In this document: positions 17,678-26,559 of the stretch, piece after piece
Numbering within the stretch: position 1 is the stretch's first letter
Layout: every line of letters begins with the position of its first letter
DNA from: Acinetobacter sp. XH1741
GTDB taxonomy: Bacteria > Pseudomonadota > Gammaproteobacteria > Pseudomonadales > Moraxellaceae
DNA length: 64,000 nucleotides
NCBI RefSeq assembly: GCF_041021895.1
Contig: NZ_CP157428.1
Coordinates: 372,001-436,000 of the forward strand
Direction of reading: 5' to 3'
The notes under the pieces: model-generated
Seen by the model: the letters and a program-made list of their open reading frames with translations, nothing else
What the model was told of the DNA's origin: nothing
Database searches by the model: none
Made by a program: the position numbers and the translations under genes

Positions 17678-18835
17678 TTAATCGAGTGGATTGCCCACAA
17701 TATTACTAATAATACCCTGCATAATATGGCCGCCTTGTTCACGGCGTAATTCTGCATACCATGCCTGCGTAACTGTTTCATCTTTCATATGGGTTACATC
17801 ACAACGTTTGCGTGCTCGAAGAACCAATTCGTTTGCACGTTCATTACGTTTGTTTTGATAGCGTCGTAAAGCATCCTCTAGGCCCAACGTATTAATTTGC
17901 AAAGAACGCGCTAAATAAATCGCATCTTCCATAGCTTGGCAACCGCCTTGTCCAATGTCGGGTGTAGTGCTATGTGCGGCATCCCCTAAAATCACCACAC
18001 GACCTTTATAAAACTGAGCGAAGGGTTCAATATCATGTATTTCTACCCGATTGGTCTTTTGCGGATCTAAACGCTCAATAAGCTGCTGTACAGGTTGGCA
18101 CCAATCAGCAAAATATTGTTTTAAAATTTTTTTATATTCATCTCGGTTATTTTCTAAACCTGCTGGTAATGGCACATCTAAAAAGAAATAGAATTTCCCA
18201 TCTGCAACGGGCATCAGTGATGCACGCTTACCTTCCCCTACATAAGTCGTCCATTGTTTAGCTGGTGCTAAATCTTCTGAGATCTCAACTAAACCATTCC
18301 AGTTCACATAACCTGCATAACGACGTTGTACTTGCTGGCCGAGCACATAAGCACGAGTCAGTGAGTGAGTACCATCTGCCCCAATCAATAGATCAGCCTG
18401 TGTTGAGCTGCCGTCTGCAAAATGCACCTCAACAAAATCTGCTTTATCCTCAAGACTCACCATTTTTTTGCCTAGGTAAATCTGGTCTCGGCCAAACTCA
18501 TCCATAAGCATATTTTGTAAATCTGCACGTGCAACCGGATATGGTCGTTGTCCTACTTCTTCAATTAATGGCAATAAACTGAATTGTGTCATCACATCAC
18601 CAGTTAAACCATCGACATAGGCCAAGTCATCCATTTGTCCGCCAAGTTTAGCGATTTTCTCGGTTAATCCCAGATAGTTTAGACATTTCACTCCATTCGA
18701 CCACAGTGAAATTGCGGCACCGACGGGCAAAATCTTTTCAGTTTGCTCAAAAATACGAACTTGGTGACCAAATTTCTTTAATGCAATCCCTGTAGTTAGT
18801 CCTCCCATTCCCGCACCAATAATCACCACATTCAT
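17678..18835 (-). CDS. hpxO: FAD-dependent urate hydroxylase HpxO
   Basis: HpxO oxidises urate to 5-hydroxyisourate with NADH and O2, replacing the cofactor-free uricase. The 385-residue monooxygenase has the FAD dinucleotide motif [19 protein letters not shown] at residues 3-21, the DG motif [11 protein letters not shown], and the FAD ribityl motif [22 protein letters not shown] (in part). The overall match is to HpxO rather than to salicylate hydroxylases, and the neighbouring uraH/uraD support this. It is transcribed divergently from alc; a GGAGAG site precedes the ATG. Confidence 0.92.
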   Translation of the reverse strand: MNVVIIGAGMGGLTTGIALKKFGHQVRIFEQTEKILPVGAAISLWSNGVKCLNYLGLTEKIAKLGGQMDDLAYVDGLTGDVMTQFSLLPLIEEVGQRPYPVARADLQNMLMDEFGRDQIYLGKKMVSLEDKADFVEVHFADGSSTQADLLIGADGTHSLTRAYVLGQQVQRRYAGYVNWNGLVEISEDLAPAKQWTTYVGEGKRASLMPVADGKFYFFLDVPLPAGLENNRDEYKKILKQYFADWCQPVQQLIERLDPQKTNRVEIHDIEPFAQFYKGRVVILGDAAHSTTPDIGQGGCQAMEDAIYLARSLQINTLGLEDALRRYQNKRNERANELVLRARKRCDVTHMKDETVTQAWYAELRREQGGHIMQGIISNIVGNPLD

Positions 18836-19034
18836 AACACTCTCCTATAGATATTCACCTATAGGGTGCTTATGCTAAAAACATGCCATCGTTCAAAATT
18901 TATTTAGCTTTTCCACAAAACTGGCATACACCATGCTTATATATTTAAGTATAAAACTTGTCTCGACATGCTCTGTGTCAGCACAGTTTTAAATGAAAAA
19001 TCATGTTTTTAACAAGAAATACGGATACTCCACT

Positions 19035-20045
19035 ATGGCAACATTGCATGCTCCAGCTTTTGAACTTCCTGAAGTTTTGAATACAAAAACTAATTTGGCA
19101 GATGCCCGAATTGGTGCACAAGTCATTGAGTGTTCAGATGATTTCTTTGCTGAAGCAAAGCGTATGCTGCAATTTGAAGCACCTGTTTTTGTTGAAGATA
19201 AATTTGATGACAACGGTAAATGGATGGACGGATGGGAAACCCGCCGTAAACGTCATGCAGGTTATGACTGGTGCATTGTGAAGCTAGGTGTAAGTGGAAA
19301 AATCACTGCACTTGATATTGATACCAGCTTTTTTACAGGAAATTATCCAGCATCTGCATCATTAGAAGCATGTTATGCACCAAATGGTGACCTTACAGGT
19401 GCAAAATGGGAGAGTGTTTTAGAAAATACTGAACTTGGCCCAAGTCAGCATCATATTTTTATGGTCAATAATGATGCACTTTTCACCCATATTCGCCTCA
19501 ATATTTTCCCAGATGGTGGTATTGCCCGTTTACGTGTCTACGGCGATGTTCATATTCAAGTGATTGATCGTGAGCAAACTCTCGATTTATTGGCCCTTGA
19601 AAATGGTGGTCGTGTAGTGGCCTATAGCGATGCGCATTTTGGACACCCGCGTAATTTGATTAACCCTGGTCGTGGCGTCAACATGGGCGACGGATGGGAA
19701 ACTAAACGCCGCCGTGCGCCAGGTTATGACTGGTGTATTCTTGCGCTGGGCAAAAGCGGAAAAATTGAGAAACTGGAAATTGATACAGCTCACTTTAAAG
19801 GGAACTTCCCTGCCCAAGTATCTATACAAGCGGTTTACCTTGAAAATGCAACCGATGCACAATTAATCCCACAAAGTATGTTCTGGTCTTACTTACTTGA
19901 AGCCCAATCGATGCAAATGGATCATATTCATGAATATGTGAATGAGATTTTACAGCATGAAAAAATCTCTCATATTCGGATTAACATGATTCCTGATGGT
20001 GGTATTAGTCGTGTTCGTTTATGGGGGAAAATTGCCAACTCATGA
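19035..20045 (+). CDS. alc: Allantoicase
   Basis: Allantoicase splits allantoate into ureidoglycolate and urea. The 336-residue protein is an internal duplication: the motif DGWETRRKRHAGYDWCIVKLG near residue 60 recurs as DGWETKRRRAPGYDWCILALG near residue 220, as in the family. Each half ends with HIRLNIFPDGGI/HIRINMIPDGGI. ATG at 19035 is preferred over 18993, which lacks a ribosome-binding site. Its TGA overlaps the allA ATG, so the two are coupled. Confidence 0.95.
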   Translation: MATLHAPAFELPEVLNTKTNLADARIGAQVIECSDDFFAEAKRMLQFEAPVFVEDKFDDNGKWMDGWETRRKRHAGYDWCIVKLGVSGKITALDIDTSFFTGNYPASASLEACYAPNGDLTGAKWESVLENTELGPSQHHIFMVNNDALFTHIRLNIFPDGGIARLRVYGDVHIQVIDREQTLDLLALENGGRVVAYSDAHFGHPRNLINPGRGVNMGDGWETKRRRAPGYDWCILALGKSGKIEKLEIDTAHFKGNFPAQVSIQAVYLENATDAQLIPQSMFWSYLLEAQSMQMDHIHEYVNEILQHEKISHIRINMIPDGGISRVRLWGKIANS

Positions 20046-20545
20046 TGATGAATACTGTTCAAATTCAGCCTTTAACCATTCAGAACTTTCAGCCCTTCGG
20101 TGAGGTCATTTGTTGTGACGGGTATGATTTTTTTCATATTAATGATGCCCACACCGAGCGCTACCATGCGCTCGTTGAGACTGAAATTGAAGGGGAAGCA
20201 AAAGCAGGAATTAGTATTTTTCGTAATATTAAGGCCAGTGTATTACCTCTGGAAATTTGTATGCTAGAACGCCATCCAAAAGGCTCTCAGGCATTTATTC
20301 CATTACAGCAACAAAAGTTTTTAATTATTGTCGCGCCCGCTTTAGACGAAAATACTCCCGACATTTCAAAGCTCTGTGCTTTCGTCTCGAATGGTAAGCA
20401 AAGTATTAATTATCGGGCAGGCACATGGCATCATCCTTTGCTTACTTTCGAGGCACCGAGTGATTTTGTAGTAGTAGATCGAATTGGAAGTGGCGCAAAT
20501 TGCGATGTTTTTCAATTTCCAAATGCTATAAAAATTATGGTCTAA
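20042..20545 (+). CDS. allA: Ureidoglycolate lyase
   Basis: AllA converts ureidoglycolate to glyoxylate and urea, ending the pathway encoded here. The 167-residue cupin-fold protein shows the family motifs FGEVICCDG, ISIFRN, LEICMLERHPKGSQAFIPL and the metal/substrate stretch YRAGTWHHPLLTF. The first ATG overlaps the alc stop (ATGA), and two more ATG codons follow directly. No urease genes are in the window to use the released urea. Confidence 0.94.
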   Translation: MMMNTVQIQPLTIQNFQPFGEVICCDGYDFFHINDAHTERYHALVETEIEGEAKAGISIFRNIKASVLPLEICMLERHPKGSQAFIPLQQQKFLIIVAPALDENTPDISKLCAFVSNGKQSINYRAGTWHHPLLTFEAPSDFVVVDRIGSGANCDVFQFPNAIKIMV

Positions 20546-20640
20546 ATCAAAATATACAGATCTGTCTATTTTTAATTTAATGGTCACAACACCAATAGCA
20601 ACAAACGTTGTGGTGATTTCCAAAAATTTAGGTTTATATA

Positions 20641-20675
20641 AAAAAATCCCCGCCTATTGAGCGGGGATCTTTTTA
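20641..20675. terminator. Bidirectional terminator between allA and parE
   Basis: ATCCCCGC-CTATTGA-GCGGGGAT has an A run before it and a T run after it, and it separates convergent genes. Confidence 0.9.
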
Positions 20676-20682
20676 TATTTTT

Positions 20683-22566
20683 TTAGACAGTGATATCAGC
20701 TAAGTTACCTTTCTGCTCAAGCCACTGCTTACGATCTGCCGAACGTTTTTTGGCAAGTAACTTGTCGAGCAAACCTGCTGTTAAATGTGTATCGTCCAGA
20801 TCAAGCTGTACCAAACGACGTGTATTTGGATCCATTGTTGTTTCACGAAGCTGAATCGCGTTCATCTCGCCCAAACCTTTGAATCGGGTAATTTGCGGAT
20901 TACGATTGCCTTTAACATTTTTTAAAATAGTTTCAAGCTCATCATCATCTAGCGCGTAATAAACATCTTTACCAATGTCGATACGGAACAATGGCGGCAT
21001 CGCTACAAATAGATGACCTTCTTCAACCAATGCTGGAAAATGCTTGACGAATAAAGCACAAAGCAAAGTCGCAATGTGTAAACCGTCGGAGTCGGCATCA
21101 GCCAAAATACAAATTTTGCCATAACGCAGTTCTGATAAATCATCACTACCCGGATCTACCCCAATCGCAATTGCAATATCGTGAACTTCTTGAGACGCGA
21201 GTACTTCATCTGAAGAAACTTCCCACGTATTTAAGATTTTTCCGCGAATTGGCATGATAGCCTGAAAGTTTTTATTACGAGCCTGCTTAGCACTACCACC
21301 CGCAGAGTCACCCTCGACAATAAATAGCTCACTTTCTTCACGCGTTTGGCCAACACAGTCTGCCAATTTACCGGGCAATGCTGGACCAGAAACAATCTTT
21401 TTACGCTCAACTTTTTTCGCAGCTTTTAAACGACGACCTGCTTTAGAAATTGCCATTTCAGCAAGTTGCATAGCAATTTCAGCATGTTGATTAAGCCAGA
21501 GCGCAAAAGCATCTTTCGCAATATTTAAAACAATATTGGCAGCTTCACGACTTGAAAGACGCTCTTTGGTTTGACCTGAAAATTGTGGTTCTTGGAACTT
21601 AAGCGACAAAATATAGTTCACGCCATCCCAAACATCTTCAGCCGAAAGTTTAAGATTACGTGGTAACAAGTTACGTAGCTCACAGAACTCACGTAAAGCT
21701 TCGGTCACTCCCGAACGTAAACCGTTTACATGGGTACCGCCTTGTGCAGTTGGAATCAGGTTGACGTAACTTTCTTGAACCTGTTCACCGCCCTCTACAT
21801 TCCAACAAATTGCAAATTCACATGCCGCACGATCTGCCCGCCCATTACTCACAAAGGCTGGACTTGGCAAAATTTCACGATCTTGCAATTCATCCATCAA
21901 ATAATCGACAAGGCCATTTTCAAACTGCCATTCGATTTTTTCATCATTAATTTGATCGATATAAGTAATTTTTAAACCAGCCGCTAACACAGCTTTGGCT
22001 TTTAAATTATGTTTAAGTGCTTTTAAAGCAAATTTTGGACTATCAAAATATTTAGCTTCTGGCCAGAAATGTACCGTTGTACCAGTCACGCGTTTTGGTG
22101 CTTTGCCTTCTAGGACTGCTAAAGGCGCAACGGGCTCACCTTGCTCAAATGCCATTTGGTATAAATTACCCTGACGCTGAACTTCTACCTCAACACGTGT
22201 AGATAAAGCGTTTACAACCGAAATCCCCACACCATGCAAACCACCTGAGAACTGATAGTTATCGGTACTGAACTTACCACCAGCATGTAACTTGGTCAGA
22301 ATGATTTCGATACCACTTTGGCCATATTCAGGATGAATATCGACCGGCATACCACGGCCATTATCTTCAACCGACAATGAACCATCTTTATAAACCGTGA
22401 CACAGATTTTGTCGGCATGACCAGCCAAGGCCTCATCGACAGCATTATCAATAACTTCTTGGGCTAAATGGTTTGGACGAGAAGTATCGGTATACATTCC
22501 TGGACGACGACGAACAGGGTCTAAACCGGAAAGGACTTCAAGTGATTGAGCCGTATATTGTGTCAC
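20683..22566 (-). CDS. parE: DNA topoisomerase IV subunit B
   Basis: ParE is the ATPase subunit of topoisomerase IV, which unlinks daughter chromosomes and is a quinolone target. The 627-residue protein has the GHKL motifs EVIDNAVDEALAG, DNGRGMPVD and GGLHGVGISVVNALS. It also has the QTK loop GQTKERLSS, the TOPRIM motif EGDSAGGSAKQAR and the metal-binding DADSDG. Length and termini match gamma-proteobacterial ParE. The yqiA gene lies upstream in the same direction with a 14-bp gap, the same pairing as in E. coli. Confidence 0.98.
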   Translation of the reverse strand: MTQYTAQSLEVLSGLDPVRRRPGMYTDTSRPNHLAQEVIDNAVDEALAGHADKICVTVYKDGSLSVEDNGRGMPVDIHPEYGQSGIEIILTKLHAGGKFSTDNYQFSGGLHGVGISVVNALSTRVEVEVQRQGNLYQMAFEQGEPVAPLAVLEGKAPKRVTGTTVHFWPEAKYFDSPKFALKALKHNLKAKAVLAAGLKITYIDQINDEKIEWQFENGLVDYLMDELQDREILPSPAFVSNGRADRAACEFAICWNVEGGEQVQESYVNLIPTAQGGTHVNGLRSGVTEALREFCELRNLLPRNLKLSAEDVWDGVNYILSLKFQEPQFSGQTKERLSSREAANIVLNIAKDAFALWLNQHAEIAMQLAEMAISKAGRRLKAAKKVERKKIVSGPALPGKLADCVGQTREESELFIVEGDSAGGSAKQARNKNFQAIMPIRGKILNTWEVSSDEVLASQEVHDIAIAIGVDPGSDDLSELRYGKICILADADSDGLHIATLLCALFVKHFPALVEEGHLFVAMPPLFRIDIGKDVYYALDDDELETILKNVKGNRNPQITRFKGLGEMNAIQLRETTMDPNTRRLVQLDLDDTHLTAGLLDKLLAKKRSADRKQWLEQKGNLADITV

Positions 22567-22580
22567 GTTGTACGTTTTCC

Positions 22581-23162
22581 TTATTTGATGGTGTGCGCAA
22601 AGAATTCGATTACTAACGGTAATTTTTCTTCAAAATCTTCCATGGCATGATTGCCATGAGCATCCGTCAAAATCAATGAGGATGGTGTTGCAGCACTATA
22701 ATAACGTTGTGCTTGACGATAATCCAAAATTTCGTCGCCTTGTTGCAACAAGACGAGTACTTTGTCAGCATTTTCAGGTTGTTTTAGTTCCAGTTGTTCT
22801 AACTGCCGTAATTGAACATGATCAATTGACCATTGATCATTCACCTTATAAGGCATGCTTTCAACTTGAAATAACTTATCAAACAACGTCCATGGTTGCA
22901 TAGCAGGATTAATCAGTACAGCCGGAATATTATATTTCGCGACAAAATATGTCGCAAAAAACCCGCCGAGACTACTACCGACTAAAGCCACATTGGGCAA
23001 CGATTCAATTAGCTCTGAGACTTGCTCTACCACTTGATCGGGAGATCTATTTAAATCTGGCAAATACACATTAATGCCGAGTTCGCTACAATACTGCTTA
23101 AGGCTTAGCCCTTTAATTGAAGAAGAGCTACTATTAAAGCCATGGAGGTAGATAATATTCAT
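22581..23162 (-). CDS. yqiA: YqiA-family esterase
   Basis: This 193-residue alpha/beta hydrolase of the UPF0227/YqiA family opens with MNIIYLHGFNSSSSSIKG and has the nucleophile elbow VGSSLGGFFATY. A catalytic His is in DAHGNHAMEDF. YqiA in E. coli shows short-chain esterase activity; its biological role is unclear. It is just upstream of parE as in enterobacteria, suggesting an old operon. Confidence 0.9.
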   Translation of the reverse strand: MNIIYLHGFNSSSSSIKGLSLKQYCSELGINVYLPDLNRSPDQVVEQVSELIESLPNVALVGSSLGGFFATYFVAKYNIPAVLINPAMQPWTLFDKLFQVESMPYKVNDQWSIDHVQLRQLEQLELKQPENADKVLVLLQQGDEILDYRQAQRYYSAATPSSLILTDAHGNHAMEDFEEKLPLVIEFFAHTIK

Positions 23163-23373
23163 ATATTTCCCTCTTAAATTGAGAATAAACTCTCATTTTT
23201 GTTCTCAGTTTGTATATAAAAACACTATTGTCAGACAAGAAAAACGATTCAACTTACCATTCATCAGTATTTTAAAAACATGTGTTATTTAAACTACTAA
23301 GATGGAAATGTTAGCTGCCGTTCATAAAAAGTACAGCTTAAAACGTCAGTGATAACGTAAATGGGGAAAAGAT

Positions 23374-24717
23374 ATGCCGAGCTTAACACCGTTACATGAA
23401 ACTTATTGTAAATGGGATCGTACGCCACCGAGTCAGGCCGACGTACTAGAAGGTTTAGCTCAACTGTTCAGCACCAGCTTAAATGGTGTACATGAATTAA
23501 TACAAGTCATTAATATTGAAGTATTAAAAAATGCTTTTGGTATTAGTGCCCAAAATGCTAATAATTTTCAAAAACGCCCTTCTGTGCAAAAGGCATATCA
23601 ATTTTCTTATGGCGCCTTACAGAAATATGGTCGTTATTTTTTAGCGCCAGGTTTACGTCGCATTATTGAAAAATTTCCAACTCTTCACGAAAAACCATTA
23701 ACACCAACTCTTCATTTTTTGGTGGGGATTTTAAATGGTATTTTCGGAGACTATTTGCTTAAACAACATAGTCCCCTTGCCTTACCCATGGTGCTATACG
23801 ATCACTACGGTGCAATACAACAAGGTGAACTCGCAGGCCGTATTGTAATTTTGGTTCATGGTTTATGTATGAACCACCTGACTTGGTCAAATGCACACTA
23901 TGGCGGCATTGGTGAGCGTCTGCTCGCGCAGCGTGATCACAACACCATGCTGTATTTAAATTACAATACAGGTCGCCGCATTTCAGCCAATGGCCGTAGT
24001 TTCTCTAACTTATTAGAAGATTTGGTACAACGTAATCCAAGAATTACCAGCATTGATTTAATTGGCCATAGTATGGGTGGACTGGTTTCCCGTAGCGCAC
24101 TGTTTTACGGTAAACAAAATATGTACCAATGGATACATATGATCGAAAATCTAGTCTGTATTGGATCTCCTCACCATGGTGCGGTACTTGAGCGCTTTGG
24201 TTTTGCTATACAAGATAAGCTCGGGGCATTCCCATTTGTTGGGTTACTGGGCCAGTTAGTTAATATCCGTAGTAATGGCATTTTAGACTTGCGCCACGGT
24301 AGCGTTCGTGACGATGACTGGGAATATATGGATGCTCGTATAGGCATGATGGATGACAATCGTGCTCCGGCTCCTCTACCTTCCCATATCAACACCTTTT
24401 TAGTGGCAGGAACACTCGAGTTTGAAAAGGTCCGTAATAAAGCGCTTACCGTGATTGGCGATTACTTAGTGAGTGTGAAAAGCGCACTGGGGGAACATCC
24501 AAATCCACGTTTTCAACTTAAAGTTCCAGACTCACATAAAGCGGTGTTTTATGGCTTAAATCACTTTGAAATTCAGTATCACTCCAGTGTCGCGGAACAG
24601 ATTACTCGCTGGTTATATCCTCATGTGAATGATTATGTGCAAGAAGGTATTCAAACGCATATTATTGATATGCCGAACTATACGCTTGAAGATTTGGAAG
24701 GGATTGTAGAGACGTAA
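23374..24717 (+). CDS. Lipase-like alpha/beta hydrolase
   Basis: The 447-residue protein has an N-terminal helical region of about 160 residues, then an alpha/beta hydrolase with oxyanion motif VHGLCMNHLTW and nucleophile elbow IGHSMGGLVSRSA, plus IGSPHHGAVLERFG. The last is typical of triacylglycerol lipase/PGAP1-like enzymes acting on bulky acyl substrates. There is no signal peptide. A GGGG site precedes the ATG and a terminator follows the stop. The exact substrate is unknown. Confidence 0.87.
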   Translation: MPSLTPLHETYCKWDRTPPSQADVLEGLAQLFSTSLNGVHELIQVINIEVLKNAFGISAQNANNFQKRPSVQKAYQFSYGALQKYGRYFLAPGLRRIIEKFPTLHEKPLTPTLHFLVGILNGIFGDYLLKQHSPLALPMVLYDHYGAIQQGELAGRIVILVHGLCMNHLTWSNAHYGGIGERLLAQRDHNTMLYLNYNTGRRISANGRSFSNLLEDLVQRNPRITSIDLIGHSMGGLVSRSALFYGKQNMYQWIHMIENLVCIGSPHHGAVLERFGFAIQDKLGAFPFVGLLGQLVNIRSNGILDLRHGSVRDDDWEYMDARIGMMDDNRAPAPLPSHINTFLVAGTLEFEKVRNKALTVIGDYLVSVKSALGEHPNPRFQLKVPDSHKAVFYGLNHFEIQYHSSVAEQITRWLYPHVNDYVQEGIQTHIIDMPNYTLEDLEGIVET

Positions 24718-24746
24718 AAAAAGCCCAACTTTTGTTGGGCTTTTTT
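24716..24746. terminator. Terminator after the lipase-like gene
   Basis: AAAAAAAGCCCAAC-TTTT-GTTGGGCTTTTTT is near-perfect and is A/T-flanked on both sides. Confidence 0.9.
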
Positions 24747-24784
24747 ATAGAATCTGAAATATTTTAAAAAGAGCTCTATAACTA

Positions 24785-25138
24785 TTATTTATCTTTAAAA
24801 AATAAGTTGTCTTTACTATCTAAAACTTCATCAGAATAAAGATAGTATTTTCCTTTATTAAAGACTACTTTTCCTAACTTTTCACCACTTTTAGCTTTAA
24901 AGAAATATAGTTCATTATTTTTCTCTTTTACTTTACATATATAAGATTTATCAACCTGAAAGCCAGCAACAGAATACTCACACTTTTTGGGTGTTAGCGT
25001 TAAAACCGATTCTATCGTCGCAACATTACCACCCGGCAACTCTTCTGAACTATAATAATGATAAGTACCATTCCACTTATCTGCATTTGCAAATGTGGTA
25101 ACAGAAAGAGCCAGCAATAATAAACAAAATTTTTTCAT
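24785..25138 (-). CDS. Small secreted protein of unknown function
   Basis: The 117-residue protein has a signal peptide (MKKFCLLLLALSVTTFANA) and a mature part beginning DKWNGTYHYYSSEELPGG. Two Cys residues (in KKCEYSV and SYICKV) could form a disulfide. The W-x-G-T-Y opening recalls small exported proteins annotated as DUF5991, but this is tentative. It is AT-rich and lies 515 bp downstream of the type VI immunity-like pair. It could be a further immunity protein or unrelated. Confidence 0.72.
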   Translation of the reverse strand: MKKFCLLLLALSVTTFANADKWNGTYHYYSSEELPGGNVATIESVLTLTPKKCEYSVAGFQVDKSYICKVKEKNNELYFFKAKSGEKLGKVVFNKGKYYLYSDEVLDSKDNLFFKDK

Positions 25139-25653
25139 TTAATTAATTTATAAATAATCAAGTCAAACTATTATAACCAAATTACAAAATTTAGAGAAAT
25201 ATATAAAATCTAACTATCAGCATGTAAAACCTAAAGATAAGGCTTACTCATAGATTACATTATTATAGAGATTTCTTAGGATGTTAAGGGAAAACATATA
25301 TGATTTACTTCAATCTTCAATAGTAATAACTTTGTAAGTTATAATATTATGCTATAAACTTTTAATTTATAGCATTATAAGTTAAATCAAGATCCTTTAA
25401 GTGAGTAAACATTCAGGTTATACATTTTCGTACATGCTACTCTTTTTGATCCTTATCACATATTTGAGATATAGTTTAGTCAGCATCCTATAAGATAGTT
25501 TAGCTAAGAAAAGCTAATTTTAATATTTTTATACAGTTATGATCTCCATTCATTTAATCACTATGGACACAATCTGTGTCCAGTGAAGTATGATGTGTCT
25601 AGTAAAATTTACTAATCTACTTTTAGATTAAAAAATTCCACCTCTCTTTCCAA
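25139..25653. other. Gene-free AT-rich stretch
   Basis: These 515 bases hold no reading frame I can support on either strand. The only clear structure is the inverted repeat at 25565-25581. The stretch may include the promoter for the 24785-25138 gene and possible remnants of a lost gene. Confidence 0.6.
25565..25581. repeat. Perfect inverted repeat GGACACA-ATC-TGTGTCC
   Basis: The perfect 7-bp arms have a three-base loop, with partly symmetrical CACTAT/AGTGA flanks, inside the non-coding stretch of the type VI cassette. It could be a hairpin, an operator or an insertion-sequence scar. Confidence 0.5.
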
Positions 25654-26136
25654 CTATTTACACTTATTCGTTATATTAAACTTTGGGGATTTATTAAAAC
25701 TTACTAAGGTAAAACCTCTATCGATGAAGTTTTCTGAATCTTCATTGGGAGCATGAAAAATCCACTCTGAAATACCATTATTTTTTAAAGTAACATCAAA
25801 GTTAAAATTACTTCCCATATTCTTATCTTGGAAATACACCTCATACTCATTAGGATTAGTTTTCAATATTTTAGTTACTTTATAAAATGGTTGATCAGGA
25901 GTATCGAATGAGAATTTAATTGATTGATTCTTTTGATCAAAGTTCACAAAATTGATGTTAGTTGAATTTTTTTTCCTATTCGCCTCCACACTACACTCAT
26001 ATATCCACTTATCTTTTTTATCTTTATAAATATAATAATTATTACTGTCCTGAAATTTTAAAAAAAATTCACTAATGTTATTAGCAAAAGAAACACTAGG
26101 AAGCATCAATAAAAAATACAAAAAAACAATTTTCAT
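25654..26136 (-). CDS. Exported protein, candidate type VI immunity protein
   Basis: The 160-residue protein has a signal peptide (MKIVFLYFLLMLPSVSFA) and a beta-rich mature domain with one Cys in YECSVE and one near the C-terminus (TNKCK). No known family is recognised. It overlaps the preceding gene by four bases and lies downstream of the peptidoglycan-targeting cargo gene. A periplasmic location is what an immunity protein against such an effector needs. The role is inferred from position and signal peptide only. Confidence 0.7.
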   Translation of the reverse strand: MKIVFLYFLLMLPSVSFANNISEFFLKFQDSNNYYIYKDKKDKWIYECSVEANRKKNSTNINFVNFDQKNQSIKFSFDTPDQPFYKVTKILKTNPNEYEVYFQDKNMGSNFNFDVTLKNNGISEWIFHAPNEDSENFIDRGFTLVSFNKSPKFNITNKCK

Positions 26137-26558
26137 TTACAAATACCTACGCTGATAATATTCTTAGCCTTATTTTTAGGAATAGAAAAGAACGATAAGT
26201 CTTCAATCCTCTTATTTCCTAAATAAGCATCCCATTTATAGACATCACTATTATTAATCTTTTTTATTTTATAAGTATATACAATATTATATGGATTACG
26301 AACCTCTAATATATGTTCATTTTTGTTCATTTTTCCCTTAAGAATTAAATATTCTGTACTCTCTGGTAATGCTAAATGTAAAGATTTATCTGTTAAAGTT
26401 ATGTTCTCAAGTTCTTTAGTTGATTCACTTTTACAAAGCCTAACAAATCCCCCTTTCTTCTTATCAATCATAATATAATCACCCGTAGGAATTTTTGCTA
26501 CAGTAGGAAATGCTACTATTATAAGTACTAACAAACTTATTAGTTTCTTCATCATCAT
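26133..26558 (-). CDS. Exported protein, candidate type VI immunity protein
   Basis: The 141-residue protein has a signal peptide (KKLISLLVLIIVAFPTVA) and a mature domain with KIPTGDYIMIDKKKGGFVRLCKS and a final Cys (SVGICK), so a disulfide between two Cys is possible. It begins one base after the stop of the cargo effector gene, at a run of three ATG codons. Tight spacing, small size and export make it the best immunity candidate. No family was recognised. Confidence 0.72.
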   Translation of the reverse strand: MMMKKLISLLVLIIVAFPTVAKIPTGDYIMIDKKKGGFVRLCKSESTKELENITLTDKSLHLALPESTEYLILKGKMNKNEHILEVRNPYNIVYTYKIKKINNSDVYKWDAYLGNKRIEDLSFFSIPKNKAKNIISVGICK

Positions 26559-26559
26559 A

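Noticed and set aside
18844..18865. Repeated CCTATAG as an operator for hpxO
   Set aside because: One copy overlaps the hpxO ribosome-binding site and the repeat is short; chance is as likely as function.
20584..20611. CACAAC/GTTGTG repeat after allA as a terminator
   Set aside because: The stem is only six bases with a long loop, and a clear terminator follows at 20641-20675.
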